Of a stretch of DNA of 64,000 nucleotides, positions 8,416-16,182 are shown in pieces. The notes beneath the pieces were generated by a model. The model worked only from the letters and a program-made list of their open reading frames with translations. It made no database searches and was not told where the DNA came from. A program made the position numbers and the translations under genes. The stretch's first letter is position 1. Each line of letters opens with the position of its first letter. Location of the stretch: NCBI GenBank assembly GCA_942491975.1, contig CALOCY010000004.1:682001-746000 (forward strand), given 5' to 3'. This DNA is from CALOCY01 sp942491975. Lineage in GTDB: Bacteria; Bacteroidota; Bacteroidia; Bacteroidales; Prolixibacteraceae.

Positions 8416-8811
8416 CTATTCGTCTATCGTTCTGTAATTTACCGGAATTACACCATCAACCAGTTCACCTTTTTTGATGTAGTTTTCAATAATCTCACCG
8501 GCTTTTTCTTTAGTTACGTATCCGAAAACCACAGGTGCTTTCCCGGGTAAGGTTACTTCAATAGTTGGTTCTGCATAACAGTATCCCATACAACCTGTCT
8601 GCGCAACATATGCTTCAATAGCTTGATGTTCAAGCTCATCAGCTATGAGGTTCATAATATCCTTTGCCCCTGAAGCTATGCCACAGGTAGCCATGGCAAC
8701 CTTAACCTGAACAGCTCCTTCAGATTGATCACCCTTTTCCCTTGATTTAATTTCTGACTGAACATCCTCTTTAATCTTTTTGAGGTCAGCCAATGATCTA
8801 ACTTTTGTCAT
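8416..8811 (-). CDS. Thioredoxin-like [2Fe-2S] ferredoxin subunit of hydrogenase module 2
   Basis: A 131-residue protein. Residues 1-40 are a charged helical segment, followed by a thioredoxin-like ferredoxin fold with Cys ligands in MATCGIASGA and in QTGCMGYCYAEP. It corresponds to the N-terminal domain of fused HydB proteins. First gene of the module 2 operon, so its upstream region (8812-9394) carries the operon's control sequences. Role: an additional [2Fe-2S] relay next to HydB. Confidence 0.88.
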   Translation of the reverse strand: MTKVRSLADLKKIKEDVQSEIKSREKGDQSEGAVQVKVAMATCGIASGAKDIMNLIADELEHQAIEAYVAQTGCMGYCYAEPTIEVTLPGKAPVVFGYVTKEKAGEIIENYIKKGELVDGVIPVNYRTIDE

Positions 8812-9394
8812 CTTAAACTGTTTGTTATTCGTTTATTACATCCGTTTTTATAAAAAAGTATTTTGGCTCTGTTGCTATTGTTGTGTTATGATCGTTGCCT
8901 TAAATTTTTTATTACGTATTTTTTTACTCAGGGTTCGATGTTAAAATAATTCAGTTGACTTTTCATGTTGCATACATCATTACCTTTTGTTTTAACTTCT
9001 TCGTCAATAATTCATTACAATTATTACGTATTTTGTTTTGTCAAAAACAGTTGATTTATGTCATGCTAAAATCATGATATTTGGCATGATTTACAGGCTA
9101 TTTGAAAGCAATTTAAATAATTGTCAATCAACGGTTTAAAACTTTGGCAAATATTAAAAAAAGAATTGAAATGAGGCATGATTTTTTGTGAACAAGGGAG
9201 TGGATTTATTATGAAATTAACAAACTGTGATGAGGAGGTGGTAAAATGGTTGGTTTTTTTAGCTAAAACAGGGGATAGGGTGTATAAATGTTAACGATGG
9301 TGTATGTTAATTAAATGTTAGGAAATGGAAAAAAGAATGAGAAACAACGCTATATTGGAGAGCGTTTCGATAATTTGTAGATAAATAGTGATTT
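8812..9394. other. Divergent control region between hydrogenase module 2 and the PAS/SpoIIE pair
   Basis: A 583-bp, AT-rich gap with no credible gene. It serves two divergent transcription units. It contains CATG-centred repeats (9061-9090 and around 9175), a duplicated TTATTACGTATTTT element (about 8909 and 9021), and a small stem AACGCT/AGCGTT at 9346-9366 just ahead of the PAS gene. No exact -33/-7 promoter or Rex-like TTGTTAA site was found on either strand. Confidence 0.6.
9061..9092. promoter_or_regulatory. CATG-repeat dyad, candidate operator
   Basis: Outer arms TCATGC (9061-9066) and GCATGA (9084-9089) are inverted around a third CATG at 9073-9076, which gives three evenly spaced CATG cores. 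The right arm GGCATGATTT recurs as a direct repeat at 9175-9184. This is a plausible regulator-binding array for the hydrogenase/sensor divergent promoters. Confidence 0.4.
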
Positions 9395-10330
9395 ATGTCT
9401 GAAAATATTTACGAAAAGAGAGAAGAGGGTCAGTCAGGTTCTGATCTTCATCAAAAAATAATGGATGCGCTACCGATTCCCATTTTTTACAGGGATATAA
9501 ACGGAGTATACCAAAGTTGCAATAAAGCGCACGAAAAATTCATCGGATTGTCGAAAGAGGAATTGATCGGAAAAACGGTCTATGACATCCAGCCCAATGA
9601 AATTGCCGAAATTTATGCCCGTCGTGACCGGGAGATGTTTGACAGCCCGGGTGTGCAGATGTATGAAACACAGTTACAGTATGCTGACGGGTCGATGCAT
9701 GATGTGATGTTTAATAAAGCAGTGATCAGGGGCGATGATGGCGAAATAATGGGGGTTGTTGGTTCTATTTTTGATATTACACAGAAGAAGCGGGCCGAGA
9801 GTGAACTGGAAAAAGCCGAAGAAGCGACCCAGATCTCTTCGATAATGCTCCATAAGATGCGTGCAGGGGTTATTATTGCCGATGAAAACCTTAAGGTGAT
9901 AGATGCCAACCCCAGTTCGGCACATTTTTTTGGTGAAGAGATTGAAGAGTTGTATGATGCTATCCCCGGTTTACGAAGGGCTGACCTTAAAAAGATAGTG
10001 CCTGAAACACTGGTAAAGATGATGACGGCCGTATTGTCTTCGGGCGAGGAGATTCAGGAGCGTGATATTAAATTACACAACCGATTGTTACATGTGCTTG
10101 TAGTTACCATTTATAAACATAAGGTTGTGGGGGCTATTATCCGGGACATGTCGACACCGGTGCTTGCATATACTGAGATTGTCAGCAGGGCAGAAGAGGT
10201 AAACCGCAAAAACCTGGAAACCGTACAAAAAATAGCTTACCTGTTGGGTGATAATGCTGCCCAGACAGAAGAGTTGCTAAGTTCAATTATTGAATCATAC
10301 CAATACGGAGAAGAGGAGGATAATGGCTAA
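9395..10330 (+). CDS. PAS-domain sensor protein linked to the hydrogenase locus
   Basis: A 311-residue cytoplasmic protein. PAS 1 (about 20-130) has the S-box features FYRDINGVYQSCN and GVVGSIFDITQKKRAE. A coiled-coil linker leads to a degenerate PAS 2 (about 145-245, GVIIADENLKVIDANPS). A C-terminal helical tail follows (ISRAEEVNRKNLETVQKIA). That tail resembles, from memory, the C-terminus of hydrogenase-like PAS proteins found beside [FeFe] hydrogenases, but the Fe-S/hydrogenase-like N-terminus is absent and there is only one Cys. The next gene, a SpoIIE phosphatase, overlaps its stop codon. Inferred role: sensing a redox or ligand cue and controlling the phosphatase. Confidence 0.82.
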   Translation: MSENIYEKREEGQSGSDLHQKIMDALPIPIFYRDINGVYQSCNKAHEKFIGLSKEELIGKTVYDIQPNEIAEIYARRDREMFDSPGVQMYETQLQYADGSMHDVMFNKAVIRGDDGEIMGVVGSIFDITQKKRAESELEKAEEATQISSIMLHKMRAGVIIADENLKVIDANPSSAHFFGEEIEELYDAIPGLRRADLKKIVPETLVKMMTAVLSSGEEIQERDIKLHNRLLHVLVVTIYKHKVVGAIIRDMSTPVLAYTEIVSRAEEVNRKNLETVQKIAYLLGDNAAQTEELLSSIIESYQYGEEEDNG

Positions 10331-11504
10331 TTTTCATGTTGAAATAGAGTTATTGCAGAATATGCACCACAAAGAGAATGTTTGTGGTGACATGTTTCAG
10401 GCTAATAATGAGAAAGAAGATGGACGACGCATTATTGTGTTGTCGGACGGAATGGGACACGGGGTGAAAGCAAATGTGCTGGCATCGTTGACATCGACTA
10501 TGGCATTGAAATATGCCCAATTGCAGGCCAAACCTGAACTTGCGGCAGAGATTATCATGAGTGCGCTGCCCAAAACGGCAGATAAAAAAGATAGTTATGC
10601 TACGTTTACGGTTATTGAGATAGAGAATGATGGACGGGTAACCATTGTCAATTATGATAACCCCCCCGTGGTTATTATGCGGGACAAGTCGTTTCTGAAT
10701 GTGAAAACAACTGAGAAACAGATCCGGGGGAAAGGCAATGAGGACAAAAAGATAACATACCAGGAGTTTAAAGCCCGCAAGGAAGACCGCCTGATTTTTT
10801 TCTCAGATGGTGTCCCTCAATCGGGGCTGGGGAAAAAGATGGGTTCGTGGGGCTGGGGCGAAGAACGGATCAATGCTTTTATTGCTTCCCAGGTAGAGCA
10901 TTCTCCTGATATATCAGCGAATAAGCTGGGGCGTAAGTTATTGAACCAGTCCATTATGAATGATGGCTATACGCCGGAAGATGATATTAGCTGTGGAGTA
11001 ATATATTTCAGGCAACCTCGTGAAATACTGGTCGTTACAGGTCCCCCGTTTTACAAAGGGCGTGACCGTGATTTTGTAATGCGGGTCAGGGATTTTGATG
11101 GTAAAAAGATTGTTTGTGGCGGCACAACGTCAGAGATTATTGCCCGTGAACTGGATTTGGAGATAAAGGCCGAACAGCAGCTGGCTGATCCTTTTTTGCC
11201 CCCTCAGTGGAGTATGAAGGGATTTGAACTGGTTACTGAAGGGATATTGACGATTGGTAAAGTCGAAGAGATATTGGAGAATTATTCGACCGATACCCGC
11301 TTGCAGGACAGTCCTGCTGAAGAGGTGGTAAAACAGTTGCTTGACCATGATGTCATCTACCTGTTGGTGGGTACGCGTATCAATTGGGCACATCAGGACC
11401 CGGATCAGCCGGTTGAACTGGAAATTCGAAAGTTTGTCGTAAAAAGGGTAGTTCGCCTGTTGGAAGAAAAATTCTTTAAAGAGGTAAAAGTAGAGTTTGT
11501 GTAA
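10323..11504 (+). CDS. SpoIIE-family (PP2C-like) serine phosphatase, coupled to the PAS sensor
   Basis: The start is placed at ATG 10323, which overlaps the PAS gene stop by 8 bp and follows a strong GAGGAGGA ribosome site. An in-frame ATG at 10290 would add 11 unlikely residues. The 393-residue product has a SpoIIE/PP2C metal-site signature (GDMF, VLSDGMGHGVKA), SDGVPQSG and DDISCGV for metal coordination, and a separate C-terminal domain of about 150 residues (VTGPPFYKGRDRDFVMR...). PP2C-like enzymes of this class dephosphorylate Ser/Thr on anti-anti-sigma or similar proteins; no such target is encoded nearby. The coupling implies a sensor-phosphatase complex. Confidence 0.85.
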   Translation: MANFHVEIELLQNMHHKENVCGDMFQANNEKEDGRRIIVLSDGMGHGVKANVLASLTSTMALKYAQLQAKPELAAEIIMSALPKTADKKDSYATFTVIEIENDGRVTIVNYDNPPVVIMRDKSFLNVKTTEKQIRGKGNEDKKITYQEFKARKEDRLIFFSDGVPQSGLGKKMGSWGWGEERINAFIASQVEHSPDISANKLGRKLLNQSIMNDGYTPEDDISCGVIYFRQPREILVVTGPPFYKGRDRDFVMRVRDFDGKKIVCGGTTSEIIARELDLEIKAEQQLADPFLPPQWSMKGFELVTEGILTIGKVEEILENYSTDTRLQDSPAEEVVKQLLDHDVIYLLVGTRINWAHQDPDQPVELEIRKFVVKRVVRLLEEKFFKEVKVEFV

Positions 11505-11544
11505 TTTTCAGTGCCTAATTAAGACACATGATCATATTAAAAAG

Positions 11545-11614
11545 AACTTTTCCAAAGTTTTCCATATGAGTGATAATTAAATTTTGTTTTGCCAATTCCA
11601 ACTTTGGAAAAGTT
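11545..11614. repeat. 15-bp perfect inverted repeat upstream of yccF
   Basis: AACTTTTCCAAAGTT (11545-11559) is repeated inverted as AACTTTGGAAAAGTT (11600-11614), 40 bp apart and ending 25 bp before the yccF start. It could form a long-loop hairpin in the mRNA or be a paired regulator site. Confidence 0.5.
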
Positions 11615-11639
11615 TCCCGGATTTAAATAATATACGAAT

Positions 11640-12008
11640 ATGAAATTGTTGGGAAATATTTTATGGCTGATATTTGGCGGATTTTTGGTGAGTCTTGAAT
11701 ACCTTATCAGTAGTGTGTTGTTAATGATTACAATTGTGGGAATCCCTTTTGGTTTGCAAACCCTTAAACTGGCCGAGCTGGCTATTTGGCCTTTTGGCCG
11801 GACTATTCAGCATAAGAGATATGCCCCGGGGTGCCTCTCTACAATAATGAATGTATTGTGGTTCTTTTTAGGAGGTATTTGGATTGCATTGACCCATTTT
11901 TGTTTTGGGTTACTGTTAACAATAACTATTATCGGTATCCCTTTTGCCCAACAACACTTTAAGTTGATGTCGTTAGCATTGACCCCTTTTGGCCGGGAGG
12001 TGGTATAG
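11640..12008 (+). CDS. YccF-family inner-membrane protein
   Basis: A 122-residue protein made of two YccF repeats, each a hydrophobic segment followed by an IxGIPF motif and a short loop ending WPFGRTI or TPFGREV. Two to four membrane segments are predicted by eye (about 5-35 and 65-98). The family's function is unknown. It stands alone behind the phosphatase gene, 135 bp downstream, and is convergent with the histidine kinase. Confidence 0.85.
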   Translation: MKLLGNILWLIFGGFLVSLEYLISSVLLMITIVGIPFGLQTLKLAELAIWPFGRTIQHKRYAPGCLSTIMNVLWFFLGGIWIALTHFCFGLLLTITIIGIPFAQQHFKLMSLALTPFGREVV

Positions 12009-12224
12009 CAGGAGGGTTAGAAACTGTTTTGATTTTATCCTTTGACTTCTTTTGTGCCTTAAGCCCCATTCAGTATTAAAATTTCCTTAAATAGCGGCGC
12101 TATTGTTCATGTATTGTATTTAAGGTATTCACGAATTCCCTTTGATCATTTTGTGTCAATTTTGCCTTGCCTGAACACTTGATCCATCGGCAACTATTTC
12201 TCAAAAACAAATTCAAACAGTTTC

Positions 12225-14621
12225 TTAATTTTGATTTAAATACTTAGTTGCAATCTCTTTTAACACCTCTTCTCGTATCGGTTTCGAGATAAAATCATCG
12301 CAGCCTGCCTGTTTTGCTTTTTCTTTGTCCTCGCGTGTTGAGTATGCTGTTTGGGCAATTATGGGTAAATTAGGCTTCATGCTTTTGATGTGCTTTGTAG
12401 CTTCATATCCATTCATTACCGGCATTTTTATATCCATGAGGACAAATTCAATTTCTGGCTCTTTTTGACACATATCGACGGCCTCTTTCCCGTTTTTTGC
12501 ATGTAAAATGGTGTGTTTTGTGTCCAATCTTTCCAGCAATACCTGCAGGTAGAGGTAATTAATCTCTTCGTCTTCTACAATCAGGATTGTAGGTTTTTGT
12601 TTTGTCACAGTTTTATCGGTATCCTTAAGTTCCCGGTTCTCCGGATGGACGGCTTTGTAGGGAATCGTTACACAAAATGTGGCCCCTTCCCCTTTTGTTG
12701 ATTGTACCGATATTCTTCCACCCAACAATTCTGTGTTCTCTTTTGAAATTGACAGGCCTAAACCCAATCCACCATGTTTATCCGATAATGCTTTTTCACC
12801 TCGTGAAAAGCGTTCGAAAATGATCGTATGTTTTTCTGGTTCTATTCCAACGCCTGTATCTTTTACATAGATTTCGATTTCATTACCAACCAGCCGATAT
12901 CCCAATTCAATAAAACCAGTGTAGGTAAACTTTAGTGCATTTTCTAATAAATTGCTCAATACTTTTTTGAGCTTGGTTTTATCTGTTATCAGTGTGCTTG
13001 CTTTATCTGATAACTTTTTATTTAGAAATAACGGTATCTTATTCTCTTTGGCTTTTATGTCGAAAACAGAGAATAACTCTAACAATAAATCATTTAAACA
13101 GACTTCACTGTTTTGAACAGTTAATTGTTTGGTTTCCAGCTCGGAAATTTCCAAGATATTCTCAATAACCTGCATCAATTGCTGACCGCTGTTTTGGATT
13201 ATATTGATGTAGTGCTTTTGTTTTTCTTCAGATAAATCGGGTTCGTCAAGAAGATTTGAAAAACCTAAAATGCCATTCATTGGAGTACGCACCTCGTGTG
13301 ACATGTTATTGATAAATTCTGTTTTTAAACGATTGGCTTCTTCAGCTTTATCTTTGGCAATTTTCAACTCTTCATTAAGTGCTGCATATTCCCTGTTTTG
13401 TCGCTGGATCTCCAGTTCGGTTTTTTTCTGCTCTGTAATATCAAATGCAAAACCAATAAGCGATGTAGGATTATTGCCAGTGTCGTATATTACTGTACGG
13501 GTATCGCTCATCCAACGATAACCAAGGTTTGGATGTTTGAAGCGGTATTCAACCGTTGGCGAAAAATCTTCTACTTGCTTAGATAATAACTTGTTGAGGT
13601 GATTCTCTATTTTTTCGAGATCATCGGGATGGAATTTGCTAATGGCCTCTTTAAGTCCTCCTTTAATAAATTTATTCGGGGAGTATCCATATATCTGTTT
13701 AAAAGAAGGACTGATGTAGTCATAGGTACCTGTCTTTAAAGAGAGGCTGTAAATCATGATAATTGAATTATCAAGGATGTGGCGGAATTTTTTTTCGCTT
13801 TCTATCGCTTTGTTTTTAGCAATTTTCAACTCTTCGTTAAGCACTGCATATTCCTTGTTTTGTCGTTGGATTTCCAATTCGGCACTTTTTTGTTCTGTAA
13901 TATCGAATGCAAAGCCAATGAGTGATATGGGGTTATTATCAACGTCATATATTACTGCACGGGTATCACTCATCCAGCGATAGCCAAGTTTAGGATGTTT
14001 AAAGCGGTATTTAACCGTTGGTGAGAAATCTTCTACTTTATTAGATAACAGCTTGTTGAGATGATTTTCTATTTTTTCGAGATCATCAGGATGAAACCTG
14101 GAGATGGCCTCTTTTAACCCTCCTTTAATAAATTCTTCCGGACTATACCCGTATATTGCCTCAACAGAGGGGCTTAAATAGTCGTATGTGCCTGTTTGTA
14201 AATTTAGACTGTAAATAGTAGTGATTGAGTTATCAAGGATATAACGAAATTTTTTCTCGCTCTCTTCTGCTTTTATTTTAGCTATTCGTAATTGTTTTTT
14301 TGCTCTTCTCTGTGTCGTGATTTTTTCAACAACAACGAGTATACGGGATACTTCGTCTTTATCCCGGTCTAGGGGAAATGTTTTGTAAAGCTGATATTCA
14401 TTATTTATGTGAAGTTCAAACCTTGTTTCGTGACCGGCAAAAGTTTTGAGGTATTTCCTTTTTACAAGATTAGCATATTCTCCAAAAATATCTTCCGGTG
14501 ATAAGCCAATAAAATCATCCGGGTTTAAATTGTGTTTTTTCAATTCTTTTCCCGAAATAAATCCAACACACAGGTCTTTTTCAATAATTGAAATGTAAGA
14601 ATTGGGAAAATGTTCAACCAT
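12225..14621 (-). CDS. Hybrid sensor histidine kinase with duplicated PAS domains and a C-terminal receiver
   Basis: 798 residues, no membrane segment. Order: divergent N-terminal PAS (1-110), PAS (about 120-250), PAS (about 274-404), HisKA with the H-box NNMSHEVRTPMNG, HATPase_c (LLENALKFT, DTGVGIEPE, GLGLGLSI), and a receiver with phospho-acceptor Asp in VLMDIKMP. The second and third PAS domains are nearly identical over a 154-residue unit, matching a 462-bp tandem DNA duplication. No separate response regulator is adjacent, so output is either phosphorelay to a distant partner or through the fused receiver. The start at 14621 is the first ATG; the upstream 186 bp is AT-rich with an inverted TTAGGGG/CCCCTAA pair. 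Confidence 0.93.
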   Translation of the reverse strand: MVEHFPNSYISIIEKDLCVGFISGKELKKHNLNPDDFIGLSPEDIFGEYANLVKRKYLKTFAGHETRFELHINNEYQLYKTFPLDRDKDEVSRILVVVEKITTQRRAKKQLRIAKIKAEESEKKFRYILDNSITTIYSLNLQTGTYDYLSPSVEAIYGYSPEEFIKGGLKEAISRFHPDDLEKIENHLNKLLSNKVEDFSPTVKYRFKHPKLGYRWMSDTRAVIYDVDNNPISLIGFAFDITEQKSAELEIQRQNKEYAVLNEELKIAKNKAIESEKKFRHILDNSIIMIYSLSLKTGTYDYISPSFKQIYGYSPNKFIKGGLKEAISKFHPDDLEKIENHLNKLLSKQVEDFSPTVEYRFKHPNLGYRWMSDTRTVIYDTGNNPTSLIGFAFDITEQKKTELEIQRQNREYAALNEELKIAKDKAEEANRLKTEFINNMSHEVRTPMNGILGFSNLLDEPDLSEEKQKHYINIIQNSGQQLMQVIENILEISELETKQLTVQNSEVCLNDLLLELFSVFDIKAKENKIPLFLNKKLSDKASTLITDKTKLKKVLSNLLENALKFTYTGFIELGYRLVGNEIEIYVKDTGVGIEPEKHTIIFERFSRGEKALSDKHGGLGLGLSISKENTELLGGRISVQSTKGEGATFCVTIPYKAVHPENRELKDTDKTVTKQKPTILIVEDEEINYLYLQVLLERLDTKHTILHAKNGKEAVDMCQKEPEIEFVLMDIKMPVMNGYEATKHIKSMKPNLPIIAQTAYSTREDKEKAKQAGCDDFISKPIREEVLKEIATKYLNQN

Positions 14622-14808
14622 TTGACTGTAATTTATTGTTGGCGTCAGCTTTTTTATATAAGTAAAAAATTATCTTAAGTTAAAAAAAACTAATTCAACC
14701 TCCAACTTTTTTTACATTTTGAAAATTAGGGGCATAGCAACTTTCGAAAAAAAAATGGTGTTTGGTAAAAGTCTAAATACCCCTAACTTTAACCGGTTTT
14801 CAATTTTT

Positions 14809-15306
14809 TTATGGTATACGCGTGAGCGTAAATTTGATGAGTTGATTTTCATTGTTGTATTTAAATGATGGGGGGCGCTGATCCATTAATATGACACTGC
14901 TGATAAAGTTGTGTTTTGTTGTTTTAAAAACAACTTCTATCTCATTGTCGGAAATAAACCGGATAAGGCCTCTTGCAATATCTTTGACTGCATATCCGGC
15001 AAAAACAGAGACGGGGTAATTCGCCGGATAGTTCTCATTCTTTCTGGGTATAATGGTTATCCATGCGGGATTTTGGGAGAGATCGACCGAAAAATTACCA
15101 TAAAAGAGTTGAGGTGTTTCATTCATATTGAGCCGGAAACTCTCTTTATAGCTGCCATTGTCATTGAATTTTATCTCGTAGCCTGCCAGTTGCCAGTTGC
15201 CGGTAAGTTTGTTTTCCTGGTCATCATCTGTCAGCCAAAAGTAACCGATAATAATCAATAGCAAAAGCAATAAAATTCCTCCTGATTTGTTTTTTTTTGA
15301 AGCCAT
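14809..15306 (-). CDS. Membrane-anchored protein with lipocalin-like domain, unknown function
   Basis: 165 residues. A Lys-rich start is followed by one hydrophobic segment (about 9-25, GGILLLLLLIIIGYFW), then an exported domain starting LTGNWQLAGYEIKFNDNGSY. That opening, with beta-strand-like repeats, recalls small lipocalin-like 'does it deviate from expected level' domains (TIGR03067 type), but the match is only by feel. The lack of a lipobox suggests an uncleaved anchor. It follows the DUF6599 gene by 39 bp on the same strand and may be the third gene of the DUF362-DUF6599 unit. Confidence 0.6.
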   Translation of the reverse strand: MASKKNKSGGILLLLLLIIIGYFWLTDDDQENKLTGNWQLAGYEIKFNDNGSYKESFRLNMNETPQLFYGNFSVDLSQNPAWITIIPRKNENYPANYPVSVFAGYAVKDIARGLIRFISDNEIEVVFKTTKHNFISSVILMDQRPPSFKYNNENQLIKFTLTRIP

Positions 15307-15345
15307 CTTTTTTTCTTAAAGTTTAGTTTCTAAATTGAATTATGA

Positions 15346-16182
15346 TTAGTCAAATAATTTATTGATTTCTTTTTCTGAAAGTTCACCCGCTTCAATTAAT
15401 AATATACTTCTTTCATCTATTCTTTTTTGAAATAGTATGCTGGTGTTAAGTGTCCACTTCATCAATCCATTTTTTGTAATTTCAAAGTTATTGGTGCCGA
15501 TAAAATTATTTAATGCCTCTTCATTGTTAAAAGTAATGTATGCAAAATATACTTCTTTGTTGCCTGCTTCAAGTGTAGACATCCATATGGTATAGTTCAG
15601 TTTTTCAGCAAAGGGATCGGACCAATGCGATAAGGTGCTGGCAAGCCCCAACGGTCCCTTGATGTATTTTGTTTTTCCCGAGCATATAGCCACTTTATCA
15701 AGAAATGGTGCCGGTACAGTCAACTCTTCCTGGGGGTACTCTTGCTTTAACTTTTCAATAAGGGTTCTTGCAGTGGCATATATCAACCGGTTACCGTCTG
15801 TTTTACTTATTGACAGATAGTAATTTCCCCGCACTAGTTGTGCCTGGTAACCGGTAATGCATTCATAAGTGTTGAGCGAATCGGCAACAGGGCATTCGTG
15901 ACAATGCAGGCTGTAAATACCAAATGCATTTTCGGGTGTGCCCATATCAAAACAGGTAAGTGAAACCTGTTCGCCATCAATATTCAATTCTTTAACTGCC
16001 AGGTTTTTGAACCCGTATTCAAAGTACAGGTCTGATCCCCCGTTCATATATCCCCATAGTGCCCTTCCGTTGTATGTCCGGACAGATAGTACTTTCATAT
16101 TATCCTGAGCTGTGCCGTTAATACTGCCCAGGATAGAAATGAATGTAACCCAAAATAGTGCCGTAAACAATTTTTGTTTCAT
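15346..16182 (-). CDS. DUF6599-family exported protein
   Basis: 278 residues with a Sec signal peptide (cleavage expected after GSINGTA). The mature part opens with YNGRALWGYMNGGSDLYFEYGF and continues CFDMGTPENAFGIYSLH, the pattern I associate with DUF6599 proteins of unknown function. Its ATG overlaps the TGA of the DUF362 gene (TGATG), so the two are translationally coupled. The coupling suggests they act on the same periplasmic process. Cysteines are few (CHEC motif near residue 93). Confidence 0.75.
   Translation of the reverse strand: MKQKLFTALFWVTFISILGSINGTAQDNMKVLSVRTYNGRALWGYMNGGSDLYFEYGFKNLAVKELNIDGEQVSLTCFDMGTPENAFGIYSLHCHECPVADSLNTYECITGYQAQLVRGNYYLSISKTDGNRLIYATARTLIEKLKQEYPQEELTVPAPFLDKVAICSGKTKYIKGPLGLASTLSHWSDPFAEKLNYTIWMSTLEAGNKEVYFAYITFNNEEALNNFIGTNNFEITKNGLMKWTLNTSILFQKRIDERSILLIEAGELSEKEINKLFD

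Noticed and set aside
8812..9394. Rex (redox repressor) operator near the hydrogenase genes
   Set aside because: No TTGTTAA-N-TTAACAA-like dyad could be found on either strand of the divergent region.
12020..12224. Possible miniature transposable element with GAAACTGTTT / AAACAGTTTC ends
   Set aside because: The 10-bp arms are about 200 bp apart, no target-site duplication was evident, and the inner palindrome at 12090-12104 does not extend the symmetry.
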